DNA of 64,000 nt from Echinococcus granulosus (Eukaryota; Platyhelminthes; Cestoda; Cyclophyllidea; Taeniidae), in NCBI RefSeq assembly GCF_000524195.1, contig NW_020170417.1, forward strand, positions 623,418-687,417, read 5' to 3'. Below the pieces are notes generated by a model. The model was given only the letters and a program-made list of their open reading frames with translations, searched no databases and was not told the origin of the DNA. The position numbers and the translations under genes are program-made. Shown in pieces: positions 13,501-26,919 of the stretch (its first letter is position 1; each line of letters begins with the position of its first letter).

Positions 13501-16500
13501 TTTTAAAAATTGTAAATCTGTGAAAGGTAGTGGTGGGGCGACTTTCATTTTTGGTGAATACATCAGTCAATGGATCAATGGAAATCCGACGATGTCTTCC
13601 AATGACCACTTCCGCGGATCTTTATGAATAACGATGCCTATCGGAATGAAGCCCTTGGTCGCGTTTTCAGTGTTTAATTTTACTCACGTCTGTTGTCTCC
13701 TTTCGTAGTGACTTATTCTCGCAGCAACGATTGTATCAGTTAACACTTCAACGGACGGTGATTCCTGTTACCCGATCTACACGTTTAGCTATTTCGAGTC
13801 CCACATTTGGCGTTTTTTAGCAATCTCCGATCCTCCTCCGCCTCTTTTTTGCTAATGAGTGTATTTGCGTGGCCTGTGGTACGAATGACAATAACCCATT
13901 TTGAGTCAGATATGCGCATTTTAACTACCCGTAATTCAATGAATGCAGACAACTTTGGAGCCCCCCGACGCTGAAATGACTTCCAGATGAGCTATTACTA
14001 TTACTACGCATCACATTTACCAACTCCATAGTACGTTAAACGTCTTATCAATTTCCTTTTTACGTCTCGGTGAATTCTACGAATTACCACTCCACCGGGT
14101 TCAACCCCACTTACAGCAGCACATTCCCATTTACACAATAGTTTCACGGCACTCATTTAACCTCAACAGTTGCTGCCACCTATAAGTGCATTTTGCTCTC
14201 TCATTTTTTTTCCAACAAGGTGGAGTAGATAAAGCCAAAAGTTACATTTTTAACCAAAAACAGAAAAAGTAAAGAAAAAAAAGTGGAACTAAGACCACGT
14301 AAGTCAGGAAATGAGGTAACTAGACAACTCCATTGAGTTGGTTTTTTGTGGTAGAAATAACTAACTGCCACAAGCTTGTGCAATTCACAACCCTTTCCCA
14401 AATAGATAAGCCAGGCACTTTCACAACAGTGCTTTTAACTTAGGAATCGGCAAACTCAATTTTAACCACCGCCGTTTCTACCTCCTTTTATTCTCAAACA
14501 AACTGGGTAATTGCCATCACTTGGAGAAATACTGCTGACCCCCACTTCTAAGGTTCGCTATAAAGTCTTCTCTCATGACCAATTTTCGTGGCAGTTGGGA
14601 GTCTTGTATTCACGTGGCTGATTTACCATTTCTGGCAATTTCTGAAGACACAGTGGGTGAGGAAGAAGTTCTTCTTGCACATCTTTGGGCTGTGTCATTT
14701 TGTACGACGTAGGCAGATCATTTGGCCTTCAGCGAGCATTAGCCTTCCGGTAAGGAGACGGTGCGTACCTCAGAAGTGTGGGATAGTGGGTAGTGGGTTG
14801 GACCCTCCGACCTTGCAGGGAAAAAAGCTGCTTCTCATAAAAAGCAGTCAGCAAGCAAAGGATCGACAAATGGTTCGTTGTCTTGAAATAAATGAAGGCG
14901 GTGAAGTTGAAGGCCAACTGTTAATGTCTAGTGTATGGATGGAAAATATTCGTTAAATAGTGAGAATTACTTTAGCCGAGTCGAAGGCTGACTCTTCATG
15001 CTGAAGAATGGTCTTCCCGGACTTGATGCATCCATCTTGAAGCGATTCACCATCAGAATCAAAACTGCGCAAACCATTTGTGGACGACACCTTCCCTGAA
15101 TACAAAACGGAAAATTTAGCAGAAAGCAAGCCTCCGCAGCCGGGAAATCGTGTTTAATCCGGATCGTAAACAAGGAAGTCTGGAAGTATATCCATAAAGT
15201 AAAAGGCACAGTACAGGTAGACAGACGCATCCATGCTTTATAATAATCAAGCATATTTTACATGCCCCTGCAAGTTAGCGGCAAGTTGTTACACCGATCC
15301 CTATCGTTAACCCACACGACCTTTTTTGGCCACCTGATACCGCATCCCTCCGCGCCCAAGGCGTGCGTGCATATTCCCCCGGAGCTTCGACCAATCAGAG
15401 AGCCGCCTACGTGATACATCCTCTGCACCAATCAGGGAGCAGTGGTGGGGGTCGGGGATGTGGCATGCGTGCATGCAATGTTTGGCCATTCAGGTCGCTG
15501 AACCTTAGTTGTGGGGTGGTGCGATAAACAGCATCGGTGTAAGCATCAAGTTCGTGCACTTCAGCATTCGCATGGACATCTCCCTGGTGGTGGTCGAAGA
15601 GTTGCCTGTACGGCGATCCCGGTTTCTTCAAGACTGGATGGAAAGGTGTGTCATTGTTGAACCACCGACCACAGTTCTTTTGCCATTATCTACCTTCTTC
15701 AGCTCTGATCGATTATTCGAGCATTCAGTTGATGATGGTTTTGACTGATTCTAGCCACATCAACTCATTTTCATCTTTCTTCAAGTGAGAGCAGATGATA
15801 GACTGATTTCGAGTATTCTTTAATGTGAATTCAACCGACCGTTGTAAGAGGGGAGGGGACACATCCGGCTCTTGCCATACTAGTTGCCGCTAGGTCCCAA
15901 GTAATTTGGTTTTGGTATCCCAGCAATTGCCCTGTTTGTGGCTCAGTTTGCAAGAAATGGTAAAACATTTAGATGTGTTAGTAGTTGGCTGGCTTCAGGT
16001 TTCTCTATTCTTAAGGTGGGTTCGGGATTCAAGATTAATGTGTTCGCCGCACTATTCGTCCATTGGTATCAGATACATCCATCTGGCTCGAATCCATCTT
16101 CTAACTCACCTTATGCTTTTCAATTCATCCCCCTACAGGTGTATTAATCATGGATCCTTCTGGCCATCCACTTTCTCCTTCCACTCATGAATCTGTTTAT
16201 TAATCAATCTGAAACTCTTTGAATCAAACCTATTCATTCAGCTGATCAATCCTGCAATCCATCTATGTTGAATTAATCACGGATGCATAGTTTTATCCCT
16301 GATCCACCTCTTCATAGCTCTAGTTAAGTAGTATGTTTAAAACACTTAAAAAGCGCTATCGGCATCTAGTACATCCGTCTTTGTTGTTGCTGCTGCTGCT
16401 GCTACTCCACGTGGGATTTGACGTAGATGTATTGAATCCTAATTCATCAGTTCTTCATATCCCACTGCTTTGGTCTCACCTCAGGTCATCCACATGGTCC

Positions 16501-18982
16501 TGCGCGAACGGAGCTGACATGCCGTTTGTGCTTTCACCAGGTGAATTGTTGCCCTCCAAACACCTCGTTCTATGATATTTCAAACACTCCAGGTTGTTGT
16601 GTTGGCTCCACACTGATAAACTTTGGTTCAAAAGGATTATGATCCGTGGTTTCCTTGACTATGTCACGGAAGATGTGACATCTCGGAGTTTGCTCTTCCA
16701 AAACGATAAAATCTTCGGATCAGTCATGCTGCTACGTCGCGGTGGTATTTCATACCGATGGGTGAAATCAACGTTAGGCGTGGTATAGACGACATCTTTT
16801 CCAAAAATTATTCACCAGCAGGTGCTTATCACCTTGTCTCACTTCATCATCCGAGTAGTGATGATCCGTCCTCCACTTGTCCCTCCCACAGATGACCCTG
16901 TATTCAGCCAATCACGTGGCTGGGAAGGCGCGGGGTGGGACCGGGGTGACAAGAGGTGGCGTGAATCAGCAACACCACCGCGTGACTCACATTGTCGCAG
17001 TGGTTGGAACAAAACAAAGCCGCCGGCTGGCTGTCGAATTCTCTTTTCAAGTTGATTCCACAAGTGTCGGTTGAACAACAGTTATCCAGTGATCCTATTC
17101 CCGAACTGTTAGTAACTTTCAAGGAACTTGATAAAAGTATCAATTAGAATGAACTGACGACTGATTGCCACTAACTAATATCTTATTATTTTTTATAGAT
17201 TGAAAATTATCCTTTCGAGTACTTCAAGGAGTAGTCGGAGGTGTTGACCCATTGTAATGTGGTTTGGAAATTCTCCCCTAAGTAGTTAGGACTTCTCTTT
17301 CGTGGAATTCTCAGGCCCCCTTTCCGTTGGACTTTGCGTGTACCATGTGGTGTAACTTTAAGTTGGTTGACAGGTCTTATTTGGAGTTCGCTTTGTGCAA
17401 GGGCTGGCAGGGTAGAAGAAACGTTGACTTTATGATTGGAGCCACGTGTAATCGACATGGAGGGCTGAACAATTCAACACCAAATTGGTGCGATAAAACT
17501 GTCCTGTTTTGAGCCCTATGAAGCTATTGAACTTCTTCACAAGCCATCAGGCTGAGTATGGTCTTGAGGCCGTTTGGTGGGCTCCTAATACACTTCCCTT
17601 GCATCCTCCAAGTTGCTCCCTAGGAGGTCATAAAGTCTACCCGGTTGGCCGCAGCTTTAGTAAAAGCATGTGGAAGAGGTTGGGGCCCAGTGGTAGGTGG
17701 AGGGTGTGGAATGCCAATAAGGGGTAGTTCTGTACAATAAAACATACAACGAAAATGGATATTATTGTTAGTGCGTCCCTCCTGTGTCTGTTTCAGAGGA
17801 GACCTCGCCAGGCCACTTTGGCACGATAGACGAGGAGGAACAACTTGTGCAGATGGCGGTTCAAAGATCCCTAGTTGAGTATGGTGGCGCGGAGCACCTT
17901 ACCCAACGTCAGTACTCTCTCGTAAGTCCACATCTACCTCCGAACTGTTTAAAACACTCCCCTTTTTTAGCTGAACCTGTTAGCTATTCATTTACTATAC
18001 TTCATTATTCGTTCACTTGTTACTTTATTCGTTCCTTCCTTTCCACAAACTGTTCCTTTAATCACTTCGCCTTCATGTTATGCTCATTTATCTGTCCGAT
18101 TGGATTCATCTATCCTTCTTGAACGTGTCTAGATTCATCCATATGTCCCGAATCGATCCATCCACACTTGGTCTAGCAGTTCTTGAATAGTTCACTCATC
18201 CTTCTAAGCGTCCATCCTCGTGCAATTCGCTCGTGGATTGCTTAAAGGACATCCAACTGTTTGGCGACTTTACTAACTGGAAATGCGACAGTACGTAGTC
18301 CATGTTATGGGTCTCAAGCCGTTGTGCTTTTGCACTTTTGAGTATCAAAGTAATTATTTAATCCACTATTCTAACTATTCTTCCCATCCTCTCCTTCACC
18401 TGTCCATCCATGCATCCATTTCCAATTTATTCATTCCCTGGACTCATACACCAAGCATCGATGACAGGCAAACATTGCCACGCAATGTTATGTGTCGCAG
18501 CGCCACTAATAAATTTGGGGTGCTCGATGTCTGAAGTAGCGTTGAATGACCCAAGTCAAATAAAATTCTGCACCTCAGTAGAAGTGGTTTAGGCAGTGAA
18601 ATTCACGTGCCGTTCCAATTCACAGTCATAAAACTGGCATATGATTTCACTTGACCTCTATTTAGGCCAAGCGAGGGGTTGTTGAAGCCCGTCCGGGTGA
18701 ATACGTGGACCCCGAGGAGGCAATGATGCAGGAGTGAGTCACCGTCTGCTTCACTTTCTGCTTTCTTTTACTGATTTAAAATAAGTAGAAACTGTTTTTT
18801 TAATTGTCCTTAGGGCAATCGCGGAGAGCTTCCAGGTGGAGAGCGGGCTGAACGACCTGGAGCAGCAGTACCTGAAGGCACTCGAGCTGTCACGAGAAGA
18901 GGTGCTGCAGGAGGAGGAGCGACGCAAGCGGGAGGAGGAGGAGCTGGAGCGTGTGCTAAAACTCTCATTGGTGGAAAATTAG
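1592..18982 (+). CDS. ANKRD13: ANKRD13A/B/D-like protein, 5'-partial: GPCR-chaperone domain and four ubiquitin-interacting motifs
   Basis: Exons: 1592-1862, 3732-3798, 6153-6344, 10687-10963, 13161-13397, 17797-17921, 18666-18733, 18814-18982 (stop TAG). All introns are GT-AG and the phases agree. The visible part is 467 residues. Family hallmarks appear in order: VVMDEVNHSD; LTQPIFVTFLDTDKI; the small exon with GMFGWGSDRKENINGHE; SAANVQIVTLRRTEHLTEE; MEDYFSHDP; PPGFPMRVEIPLYHILNA. These are the GPCR-chaperone-like domain of ANKRD13. Four UIMs follow, beginning DEEEQLVQMAV, PEEAMMQEAIAES, LEQQYLKALELS and EEEELERVLKLS. ANKRD13A/B/D have this UIM tail and ANKRD13C does not. In animals these proteins bind Lys63-linked ubiquitin on internalised receptors at the plasma membrane and endosomes. 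The N-terminal ankyrin repeats are missing because the window starts inside the gene. The first exon carries an Ala/Ser/Gly-rich low-complexity insert (about 1660-1760). Confidence 0.93.
3178..3615 (-). other. Unrecognised 145-codon open frame inside ANKRD13 intron 1 (antisense)
   Basis: An uninterrupted antisense frame lies wholly inside the first visible ANKRD13 intron. Its predicted product is hydrophilic, with no obvious domain, signal peptide or membrane segment. It begins at a non-ATG codon, so it may be a relic of a processed pseudogene or mobile element, or a chance frame. I do not recognise a family. Confidence 0.15.
7021..7330 (+). repeat. Dispersed repeat family R1, copy A (fragment) in ANKRD13 intron 3
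   Basis: By eye this segment shares ordered blocks with the copy at 14560-15260: a TCTTCTCTCA block, a GGCAGTTGGAAGTC block, CTTGCAGG, then CTTCTCATA-type and AGCCAGCAAGCAAA-type blocks, and a block preceding AATGCCTGG. Its right end (CACGACTTTTCCCA, then GATGTAGGTGTAAA) also matches the copy at 21375-22290. It is degenerate and has no coding frame. Confidence 0.55.
7856..7881 (+). repeat. ATC/ATT trinucleotide microsatellite
   Basis: A short run of (TCA/TTA)n-type repeats in ANKRD13 intron 3. On the minus strand it encodes an Asn-Asp run in a short open frame (7660-7986) that I do not consider a gene. Confidence 0.6.
14560..15260 (+). repeat. Dispersed repeat family R1, copy B in ANKRD13 intron 5
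   Basis: Contains the blocks AGTCTTCTCTCATGACC, GGCAGTTGGGAGTC, CCTTGCAGGGAAAAAAGC, AGTCAGCAAGCAAAGG, GGTGAAGTTGAAGGCC and AATGTCTAGTGTATGGA in the same order and orientation as copy A. Its downstream part (AGCCTCCGCAG, then GAAATCGTGTTTAA, then CGTAAACAAGGAAG) matches copies C and D. No target-site duplication or coding capacity was found by eye. Confidence 0.55.
16380..16406 (+). repeat. TTG/CTG trinucleotide repeat
   Basis: A short (TTG)n(CTG)n tract in ANKRD13 intron 5, outside any supported exon. Confidence 0.6.
17980..18440 (+). repeat. Degenerate ATCC/ATTC tetranucleotide-rich tract in ANKRD13 intron 6
   Basis: Repeated CATTC, TCATCCAT and ATTCATCC words make a low-complexity tract. 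Similar tracts in either orientation recur at 16160-16270, 40430-40545, 49440-49590, 50930-51025 and 55135-55175, so this is a common simple-repeat class in this genome. Confidence 0.45.
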
Positions 18983-20487
18983 GCCGACTGGGTTTGTACC
19001 TCCCCACTCCTTCCCGTCTAGTCTCCTCCCTCCTTGTGTTTGTGCGTGTCTGCTCTTTTTCTTCCTTTCTGTTGTCATGATGGTTCCTTTCGCAAGCACA
19101 CGTACAGCTAAATAGACTTGACTTCGTTCTTCCCCATTATTCCTTTTCGATTGAATTAACCTTTTAGACGCATCGAATACATTTATTTCTGCATGAGAAT
19201 CGGTCTCTTGGGGTGTTTGTAAGGCCAAAAATCAAGTGGCCCACTCTCCTATCATAGGTAATAGGATGGAGGCTTGAATATTCCACTTTTCAAGCACATG
19301 TTTAACTCTTCTGCCACCAGCGTGGAGTACGTGACGTTCCGGTTTTCTTCTCTGAGCCCGAAAATTACCAAATTGCAGTCTGTCAATTCATAGTAACCAC
19401 TTGCAACAATTCGGTTTAGGCCGATAAAAGAGACGGATGATGTTCTTGTGCCCGGGAGTAACTACATGGTTGAATTGGTCATTTCGGTAGCGCAAATGCT
19501 GATGTCACAGTGTAACAGTGAATCAGGTGAAATGTGGTGGAGGGTTTGCCTCCCAGACCCTGGTGGCGGACGCATTGGATGCTCGTCCAAGAGTTAGGTG
19601 TGGAGGATGGGAAACACTGTGCGTGATTCAACTACAGAGGATCAATGCACTCCAACCGCGGATTCAATTCGACAGAATCTTCAGCGCGTAAAGACGTCTC
19701 AGTAATGGCTCAACCGTCGTCTGACTACCTGTCAATTTTGGTCCCCTAAGTAGCCGCATTTACCATCACCTCGAAAAAAAAATTTTCTTATGCAATTCCA
19801 TAACGCATTCCGAACGCAAGAATGACAGCCTCGGCTGTGGGCTGACGATTGCCACCACCACCGCAGCCGCGATCACCATCGACATGTGGGCCATGCGCAA
19901 TCGCCTATGAAATGTTGACACCACCCAAACATTCTGCCACTTAATGTCAGCATCCTGTCACCGTGATATGCTTGTGGGTCTTGGCGTCTTCTTGCAGCAC
20001 CACACACTGTCTCGACCGGTCAAAACACGACACGCGTGCAGACCACCAGTCGCGAGACGTTACTACGGCCGCCTTTCCCCCTCATGCCTGCACAAACTAG
20101 GTGCCGGCTATACTGTGTCGCACACCTACTTACGCCTGGCAGGAGCATATCCGTTTTAACGAAAAGTGACCAATGGAACGGGGGCTACTAAACATTTTGG
20201 CTACACTCACGAGAAGTCGCTGATGATAAAGAGGTGGGGAAAAGGAATTATTAACAACTACGATATTAGCTAATGATGGTGACCATTTCGAAGAATCACT
20301 AACAACCTTCATTATTTCATCGAAAGCCCTCCTTCTTCAAAAAAACTACATTTTGCAGTGAAGAAACCTTTTCCAAGCTTTTATAAGAAAAAGTAGAGAA
20401 TATAAATAATCATGATGTGTTGCGGCAGTGAATGAATGGTAAATGTTGGCCAGACGACACGAACCGAGGTGAAACAGTGGGCGCGCC
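18983..20487. other. Intergenic spacer between convergent ANKRD13 and ACTR10
   Basis: The two genes converge here, so both 3' UTRs must lie within. No coding exon was recognised. The segment about 19500-20150 is more GC-rich than its surroundings, with long stretches containing CACCACCACC, GCCATGCGCAATCGCC and GACACGCGTGCAGACC. It could be a fragment of a mobile element, but no open reading frame, terminal repeat or second copy was found in this window. Confidence 0.4.
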
Positions 20488-23400
20488 TCAGCGTGAGTAT
20501 TTCGGCTCCAAGTCGGGATGTGCGGAGGGGACGGTGGTATCGGGAATGTCGTTCCAGTCAGGCAACTTTGGGTCCTTCAAATACGCGTCACGAAGCAGAG
20601 ACCGACCTGGGAGACACTCCAATGCACCAAATATCGCACCTAAAAGGTCGAAATGAGAATACTCCTTTCACTGAAAACCCTGGGATTAGCTTGGCACTGG
20701 GAATTTAGGTTGTGAAAAGGTGAAGGGAACAGGCCAAATGTTAGCGCTAATTTGTTCCAACTACATCAATAGACTTGATTGAAATATCCAAAATCTACTT
20801 AACCTTTCACCTTAACTCTTCCTGCTTCTTACCGGGCATTGTAAGGACGCACTGTCTCCACGTCTGCTTAAAAAGTCCATTTTAGAAAGATACGGAAATC
20901 GAATAGATTTACACATTTTGCAGATAAAAAATAAGTAGGTCCAGAAAGCTTCTTTTCCCACTTTATTAGTTAAAATGACCAACATTGCAGTCAGTATTCA
21001 TTCCCCAGCTGAAGACAAATTAACTGCAAAATCCACCATTATAGAATGTTTTATACCTAGGAACCAAGAAGAAACGCAGCTCTAGTCACATTCAATTTTA
21101 CTTTGCTTATATTCCCTAATGAAGTACCGATTTTAATTCACGCTTTATTGTGTGCTCCCAAAAGAAAGTGATTAGCACTGCTCAAAAAGACATCATCAGG
21201 AGACTATGGAGGAGGTAGTACAGCCCTTCTATCCAAAAGTGCGCCACTGACATTGTATCATAGCTAAGATTGGGAACATTAAGAGATCTAGTAAAAAAGG
21301 ACTTTTTTCACGACAGATTTGCTATTTTAATTGTATCGCAAATGTGGTCTTTCCTGCCTGTTTTGGAGCTGTCGTTAGCATCGCGCAGGCAAATTGTCGT
21401 TTGTTGTGAAAAACTGAATGTGCGACCCACCGCACATGCACACACACACAAGCAAGCAAGCAGTCTTCCGGGTGATTAGGAAGCGCATTGTTCAGGGACA
21501 ACTGTTACAGCATAAAGGAAAACGGAGCAAAAGTACAAAACCCATTCCTCACCACAAGTTAGTCGGTCAGTTGGAAGTCAAGACAGTAAATAACCTGCTT
21601 TGTACAGCGCTTTTATGATGTCTGCGGAAGAAACGAAGACCGGTTTGGCTGTCTGTCTAGTCGATCGTTATCTGATGTCAATGCATGTAGGTTGAAACCA
21701 TTTACCCAACTGCTTTCACGACTTCCCCTTCCCATTTGATGCAGGTGTAAACAAATTGTTTTGACAACTGCTCCTAACTTGCCTTTCTTCATTGATATCG
21801 GAAACTGAGGCTCTGCCTCAAAGTGAGGTAACTGTTCTTGGGTGGCGCTTTCTGCTGTCACACCTCCTCTAAGTGCTGCACAAAAAAATGGACGAGAAGC
21901 CTCCGCAGGGAGTGGAATCTCGTTTAACTTAGTCAGGAAGACAAACAAGCCCGAAATGTTATGATAAGAGGTCAAAAATAAGAGGAAAACAGTAGAGACT
22001 GCAAATACAGAGTATTGCGCCGATGACAGTACATCATCCGTGCAAAGAACCGCATGCAGTTGGCAAGCACCTACAAGTTAGAACAGGCTACCCTGGAGAC
22101 CGCACAAGCTTCTTCGTTCGCCTGGTAATTCTGCAGTAGTGGTTGAGAAGTGCAAAACCGTCTTTTCTGATAAAAAACGGACTCGTCTGTTCGTGTATGG
22201 GAGTTTCCTTGGAAAAGCACGATATCGAAAAGTAAAACAGCAGTGTAGATGGACTGTGAATTCAAGCCGATTCTCCGCATTCTAAGCAAGATCATCTAGC
22301 ACAAGATAGCCAGGATTCCTCAAACAGTTAAAAATAATTTTTTTGTCCGTTGTGAAATTGCACCATGGCTAACCCTACCTTCAGTTTAACAATTAAAATG
22401 CAATATTTTATAAAATCTCATGAAATAAAAGACGCGAATAGTAGCGAATCTCACCGATCCTTTTTGACACCTATTTGACTACCCATCGACTGTCAGCATT
22501 CTTCTACCGCAAATGAAAATATGTCACATTTAATCCCTTCTTCGATGATGATCTCTGTGACATTTTTTTTCAGAAACGCGAATGCACCTATTACTAATTA
22601 TGCCGTTTTAGCCAAGAGGTAGCAGTGGCCTTTATTTACCCAAAGACGTGATTCCCGAAGAACCTGTGCCACCTGCAGTAGAATCGAAGAGCCGCATCCC
22701 ACGACGATAGAATTACTGAAACCCAGGCTCCCAGGGTCTCCATGAGACACAGGAGTCGCTAATTCAGAACCTCTTAAATAAACGAAATTTCCTCTATTTA
22801 AACGACAGGTTTACTTATAAGTTATCCAAACAGGACCCAGCGACAAAACGCTGATTCTAAAAGCCAATCTTTCACCGAACAAGGTGAAGGTGCACAGAAA
22901 CATCTGGACACACTGTACACCTTCCGACTGTTCAAGACTGCTGTAAAGACTTTACGGCGCCGAAAACAAACCAAACAAATCGATTTCAAAGCCATAAGGG
23001 AGGCGGAAAACTGACCTCCAAGCCACGCAGTGTAGTTGGCCTTGGCAGGGGGTTTATGGAACTTGAGGTGTTTCTTGAGAGCCGCCAGTGACGCATACTG
23101 TGGAAGGTCGAGACCTTTCTGCAATTCCTCATTGAGACGCTCCACAAAGCCCGGCAACATTGTCGTGCCGCCTATGCACACCACGTTCTGTACCAGTGAC
23201 CTAAAACGACCAAAATCAGCAAGCAATGAATGAGCGTTGTTTGCCAAGTGCTAACAGTTTCAAAAGCCCATGTAGATCTGACGTTCTACTCCAGTAGTGG
23301 AGGACCTACATTACTTATAACACAGGAGATCATAAACACATGGACAGACACCGTTGGAGGAACTATGGTAAATAGCAACGTTGATTCATTGGCTACTGGA

Positions 23401-25450
23401 TCATTAAGAAAAAGAGGAACAATTTCATGAGCATTCTTGGTTTCACGAGTCAATGGCGCCTTATACTTCTGGTGGGAATGCCTATAAGTGCCTGCTCAAA
23501 CAAGATGACGGAGCCTCAGGAAGAAGCTGGCATCATCCACTAAAGTTTCAGTAAATTTACGGATCGACTAATCATAACGAGCAACTAACAGAAAAAAATG
23601 ACATCAGAGAGATTAGCTGGTTAATAATTAGCCATCACAGAGAGAGATCTACTTGCAACGGAAGCAAGGTTTCTGCTTAGAAACATATACATAATCATCT
23701 TGAGAGTGCATTAGTTTTCAAGTCTAAGGCTTTGAGGAAATCACCAAGAAGCAGCAAGAATCCACAAGTAAGTGCAAAACGCATCTCTTGCGTCATGTCA
23801 CACCTGTTTGACCACTCATAATGGTCAACCAATTGAACGAAAAAAAAGCAAGAAAGAATCAGTGACCAAAGTGTCAACAAATGGGCAATGGACAGACTAA
23901 TCCGCTTGCAAGACAGTTATTCAAACAACCGACAGAACCCAGGTATGGGATCATTGATTAAAAGGTGTAAAGATAGCTAAAATCTCATCTGATAAAATTC
24001 CTTGCACAATCATCTCTCACCCCCAAACAGACACTAACAGGTTTTCATTCCGTCGAGATTAAAAACGGCACAACCTTTAAGAACTTTTTACACTACTTTT
24101 TGTGAAACCAGATGTTAATAGTAACAATTTAGACACAACAGACCCATCTATCTAATCTTTTTTGGAAAAAAACATGCTAGACCTCAGAACCCGCTCGCAA
24201 CATCAATTATAAGTCACCAAATCAATCTATACGAAGCAATCTGTAGTAAGAGGTGACCAGCTAAATTAAGGGTGATGGTACGATGGGTGGAAGTCAGGAG
24301 TGGTGAGGTGGCGACTAAAAAGAGTAAATTTTCAGGTGCCCTTAGAAAAACGAGGTAGCGCACACCAACAACTAAGCTACTAAAATCACCAATACAGGCT
24401 TAATTTCTGAGCCGATTCAATTAACACTACCATTTATCAGCCAAAATTTGCCACACTGTATACTACCTACAAGCAAAAACATACATTCTACAATCGATGG
24501 GGCACATCAGCAGACAGTCCAAAAACAGTGTCGTGATCGTCACCCCATCCGCATCGTCTGGAGTGAACAGTATTTCAGTCGCTGACTCTCGCAGCCGCGA
24601 GGGGATGTGGACAAGCCTCGTCCCTTCTCCACACCCTGCCAAGGGACACGTGAAGCTTTCCGTAGCATAGGGTGGAGGCTGAACGGAAGGACATCCCTCT
24701 TCCGACTTCTCGCCCTCCTCTATCCACTTCTGCCACAACGCAGCCCTATCTGCGGGACTGACAAAACAGGCTCGCATCAGAATATCCTCCAGCATCGCAT
24801 GCGTGTCACCACCAATGTCGAGAACCTTGGAGAGCTTCTGACGCTCCGCACCATCATCCTCCACGAAAGCGTGCTCCCGAATCTGGCTTTCTAGTCGCTT
24901 GTGGATGTGACGACTACCAAGATGAGCAGAGTGCCAAGTAGAGAGGAGAGTAAAGCCCTCGCAGACAGGGAGAACAATGGCCTCAGAATAGCCGCAATCG
25001 AGGACCAAGCCTGTGGAAATGCCGAGAGTGAAGAGGGCCACTAGATGAGCCGGTGCGAAGAGGATAGAAGGAACCTCAAAGTGACGGAAGAGAACATCAG
25101 CTATGGTTTGACGAAAATGCGTGGGAGTCATAATGGACTCGACCATGACCACGCGACGCTCTTTTGGGTTGACAAGAAGATACCTGGGATGAATATACGA
25201 GGAAATGATAAGGCGTACCTATAGCAGAGACGGTAGAAAAGTCCCTTCAGAGATTCGTAGAGATTGGTGTTAAAAAAATCCATTTTGATGAAGGGAGAAG
25301 GAAGAATAAAACGCGGACTGGCTTCGCCAGCAAAACCACACCTAAATGGAAATGAATTGTTGATGCAATGATGTGTTACTTTAGGTAGGCTGCCCCGAGA
25401 TCAAATATGACAGGGGTCTTTTCACCAATCAATGAGTCGTAGATAGTCAT
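20488..25450 (-). CDS. ACTR10: Actin-related protein 10 (Arp11), dynactin pointed-end subunit
   Basis: Exons in transcript order: 25450-25380, 25341-25219, 25183-24485, 23200-23016, 20639-20488 (stop TGA), 409 residues against about 417 in human. It carries the actin-fold ATPase landmarks of this family: FDLGAAYLKCGFAGEASPR near the N terminus; YLLVNPKERRVVMVESIM; VLFRHFEVPSILFAPAHL; GISTGLVLDCGYSEAIVLPV; CIGGTTMLPGF; PPAKANYTAWLGG; then GAIFGALECLPG and LPDWNDIP in the last exon. In other animals ACTR10 sits at the pointed end of the dynactin Arp1 filament with p62, p25 and p27. The last exon lies 2.4 kb beyond the fourth and was located by the continuation WLG|GAIFGAL. The first two introns are only 38 and 35 nt, and all introns are GT-AG with consistent phases. 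Confidence 0.94.
21375..22290 (+). repeat. Dispersed repeat family R1, copy C in ACTR10 intron 4
   Basis: Shares long ordered blocks with copy D at 30300-31080: the CACCGCACA(T/C) block with CA dinucleotides and AGCAAGCAGTCT; CCCATTCCTCACCACAAGTT; TCAGTTG(G/A)A with AGTCA; TGATGTCAATGC-type sequence; CTGCTT(T/C)C and CACGACTT; and AAGTGCT(G/A) before the AGCCTCC/CGCCCTT block. Identity is moderate with many small indels, so the copies are old. It contains no intact frame. Confidence 0.6.
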
Positions 25451-26919
25451 GTTCTGAAGCGAACAAGAACGGTTAAGTGGAAACAAAGCTAAGCAAAATG
25501 TAAAATTCCAACGGTATTTCAACATGAAAGACAACACAGCAATAATCAAGCATATAAGCAGTAAATTGCAATCACAGGCAGATTAATGTTGCTATAAGTA
25601 TATTAGTAAGGGAGAAACATTTGATACTGCTTATTTGAAACCATTTACGGAACAAAAAACGCTACCCAGGTCAACTGCAAGGACTTCAAAGGCAGCGCTC
25701 CCTGGGGGAAAAGTAAAACTGGTCGAAATCGAAACCAATTGTTGGCTAATCACAGTTCCAAATTACATGAGAAGCAGTCGTGCTTTTGACAAAATAGTTT
25801 ATAGCACAAAATTTGCCTCCAACAGCTTAAGCATTACTCTCAACTTAACCCAAATCCAAGTGCAGTTTTTCCACTCAAATTTATCAGTTCTGAGAGATAA
25901 CGCAACCCGATTAGGAAAACATATTTGTTTTAAGTGTTTTGCGAAGATTGACGGACTAATCGCAATCTCGTTGCAACCATAATGCTTCGTGTTGACATTT
26001 CACACTTGCATAAATGCATTGAATTTTCTGAGACTTAAGAAAGCCTTCTTTATAATATTTACAAAATCCTTTTAATCATTAAAAGATACCCACCCTAATT
26101 CCAAATGAGATCCCTTTTCTCCTGAAACATATTGTACGAAATGGATAATATTACCATACTAACGGCCTACAGTGGGATGAAATCAGCTTCTCAAGCACAA
26201 AGGCGATCTTATATAGCGTCCCGAGACTTCGTCATTGATAAAGAAGGACTGGGGGCCACTGGCATGGTCCAGAGACCAGACCGCTCGGCGAAAAGTACAA
26301 TGGCGGCGCCCCTAAGCGACCTGTCATCAAAACTGAGAGTTAAACGTGCTAATAACGTACTAAATCTAGGTAAACTTAGCCGGGTAAGCACCTCATTCAG
26401 TTAGGAAGGCTATATTAAGGTCTTTCCTGGTTGCAGTAAACGAACTCCCCAACTTGCCTTTAGCTTTGACTTATATACTGATTAAGAAAACGCACTTCTC
26501 CTACCCTCCTGTAGTTGTGCGGAGTACATTAAACGGCCTCCCAAAAATCGGAGGAGGAGGAGCAACCGAAGCGCTCGGCATTCGTAAACAGAATCGTACG
26601 CAAAAACAATATATGCGCGTGACACCAAGGCATGGGAAATTGCAGGATTCGCATAACCTACTTTGCTAAAAACGCAATGGACTACCAAACCCAAATGCAA
26701 TCAAGAGGCAGGACATTGAGGCAACAAAATTATCCTTTTGTTCATAGGATTAGCACCACGCACAAACATGCATCCAATAATAATGAGTGATAAATATATA
26801 TGCATATATGTACATAGATTCCTGTACAGGGAGGAAGTCGCGCACTGCTTATTGGTAAAACTGACTGTAGTATCGACAAGAATAATGGCAAAGAGGATTT
26901 AAAAAGGGGTACATCGTTA
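25451..26919. other. Intergenic: ACTR10 5' flank and BAP1 3' flank
   Basis: This spacer separates the ACTR10 start (25450) from the BAP1 stop (26920), both on the minus strand. It should hold the ACTR10 promoter and the BAP1 3' UTR. No exon or RNA gene was recognised. A short alternating TA/TATGCATATA tract lies near 26794-26812. Open frames of 60-115 codons here show no recognisable family. Confidence 0.4.

Noticed and set aside
22822..23015. Read-through end of the ACTR10 fourth exon as the protein C terminus
   Set aside because: The residues after WLGG there do not match the family. The exon at 20488-20639 continues the homology (GAIFGALECLPG, LPDW) in correct phase.
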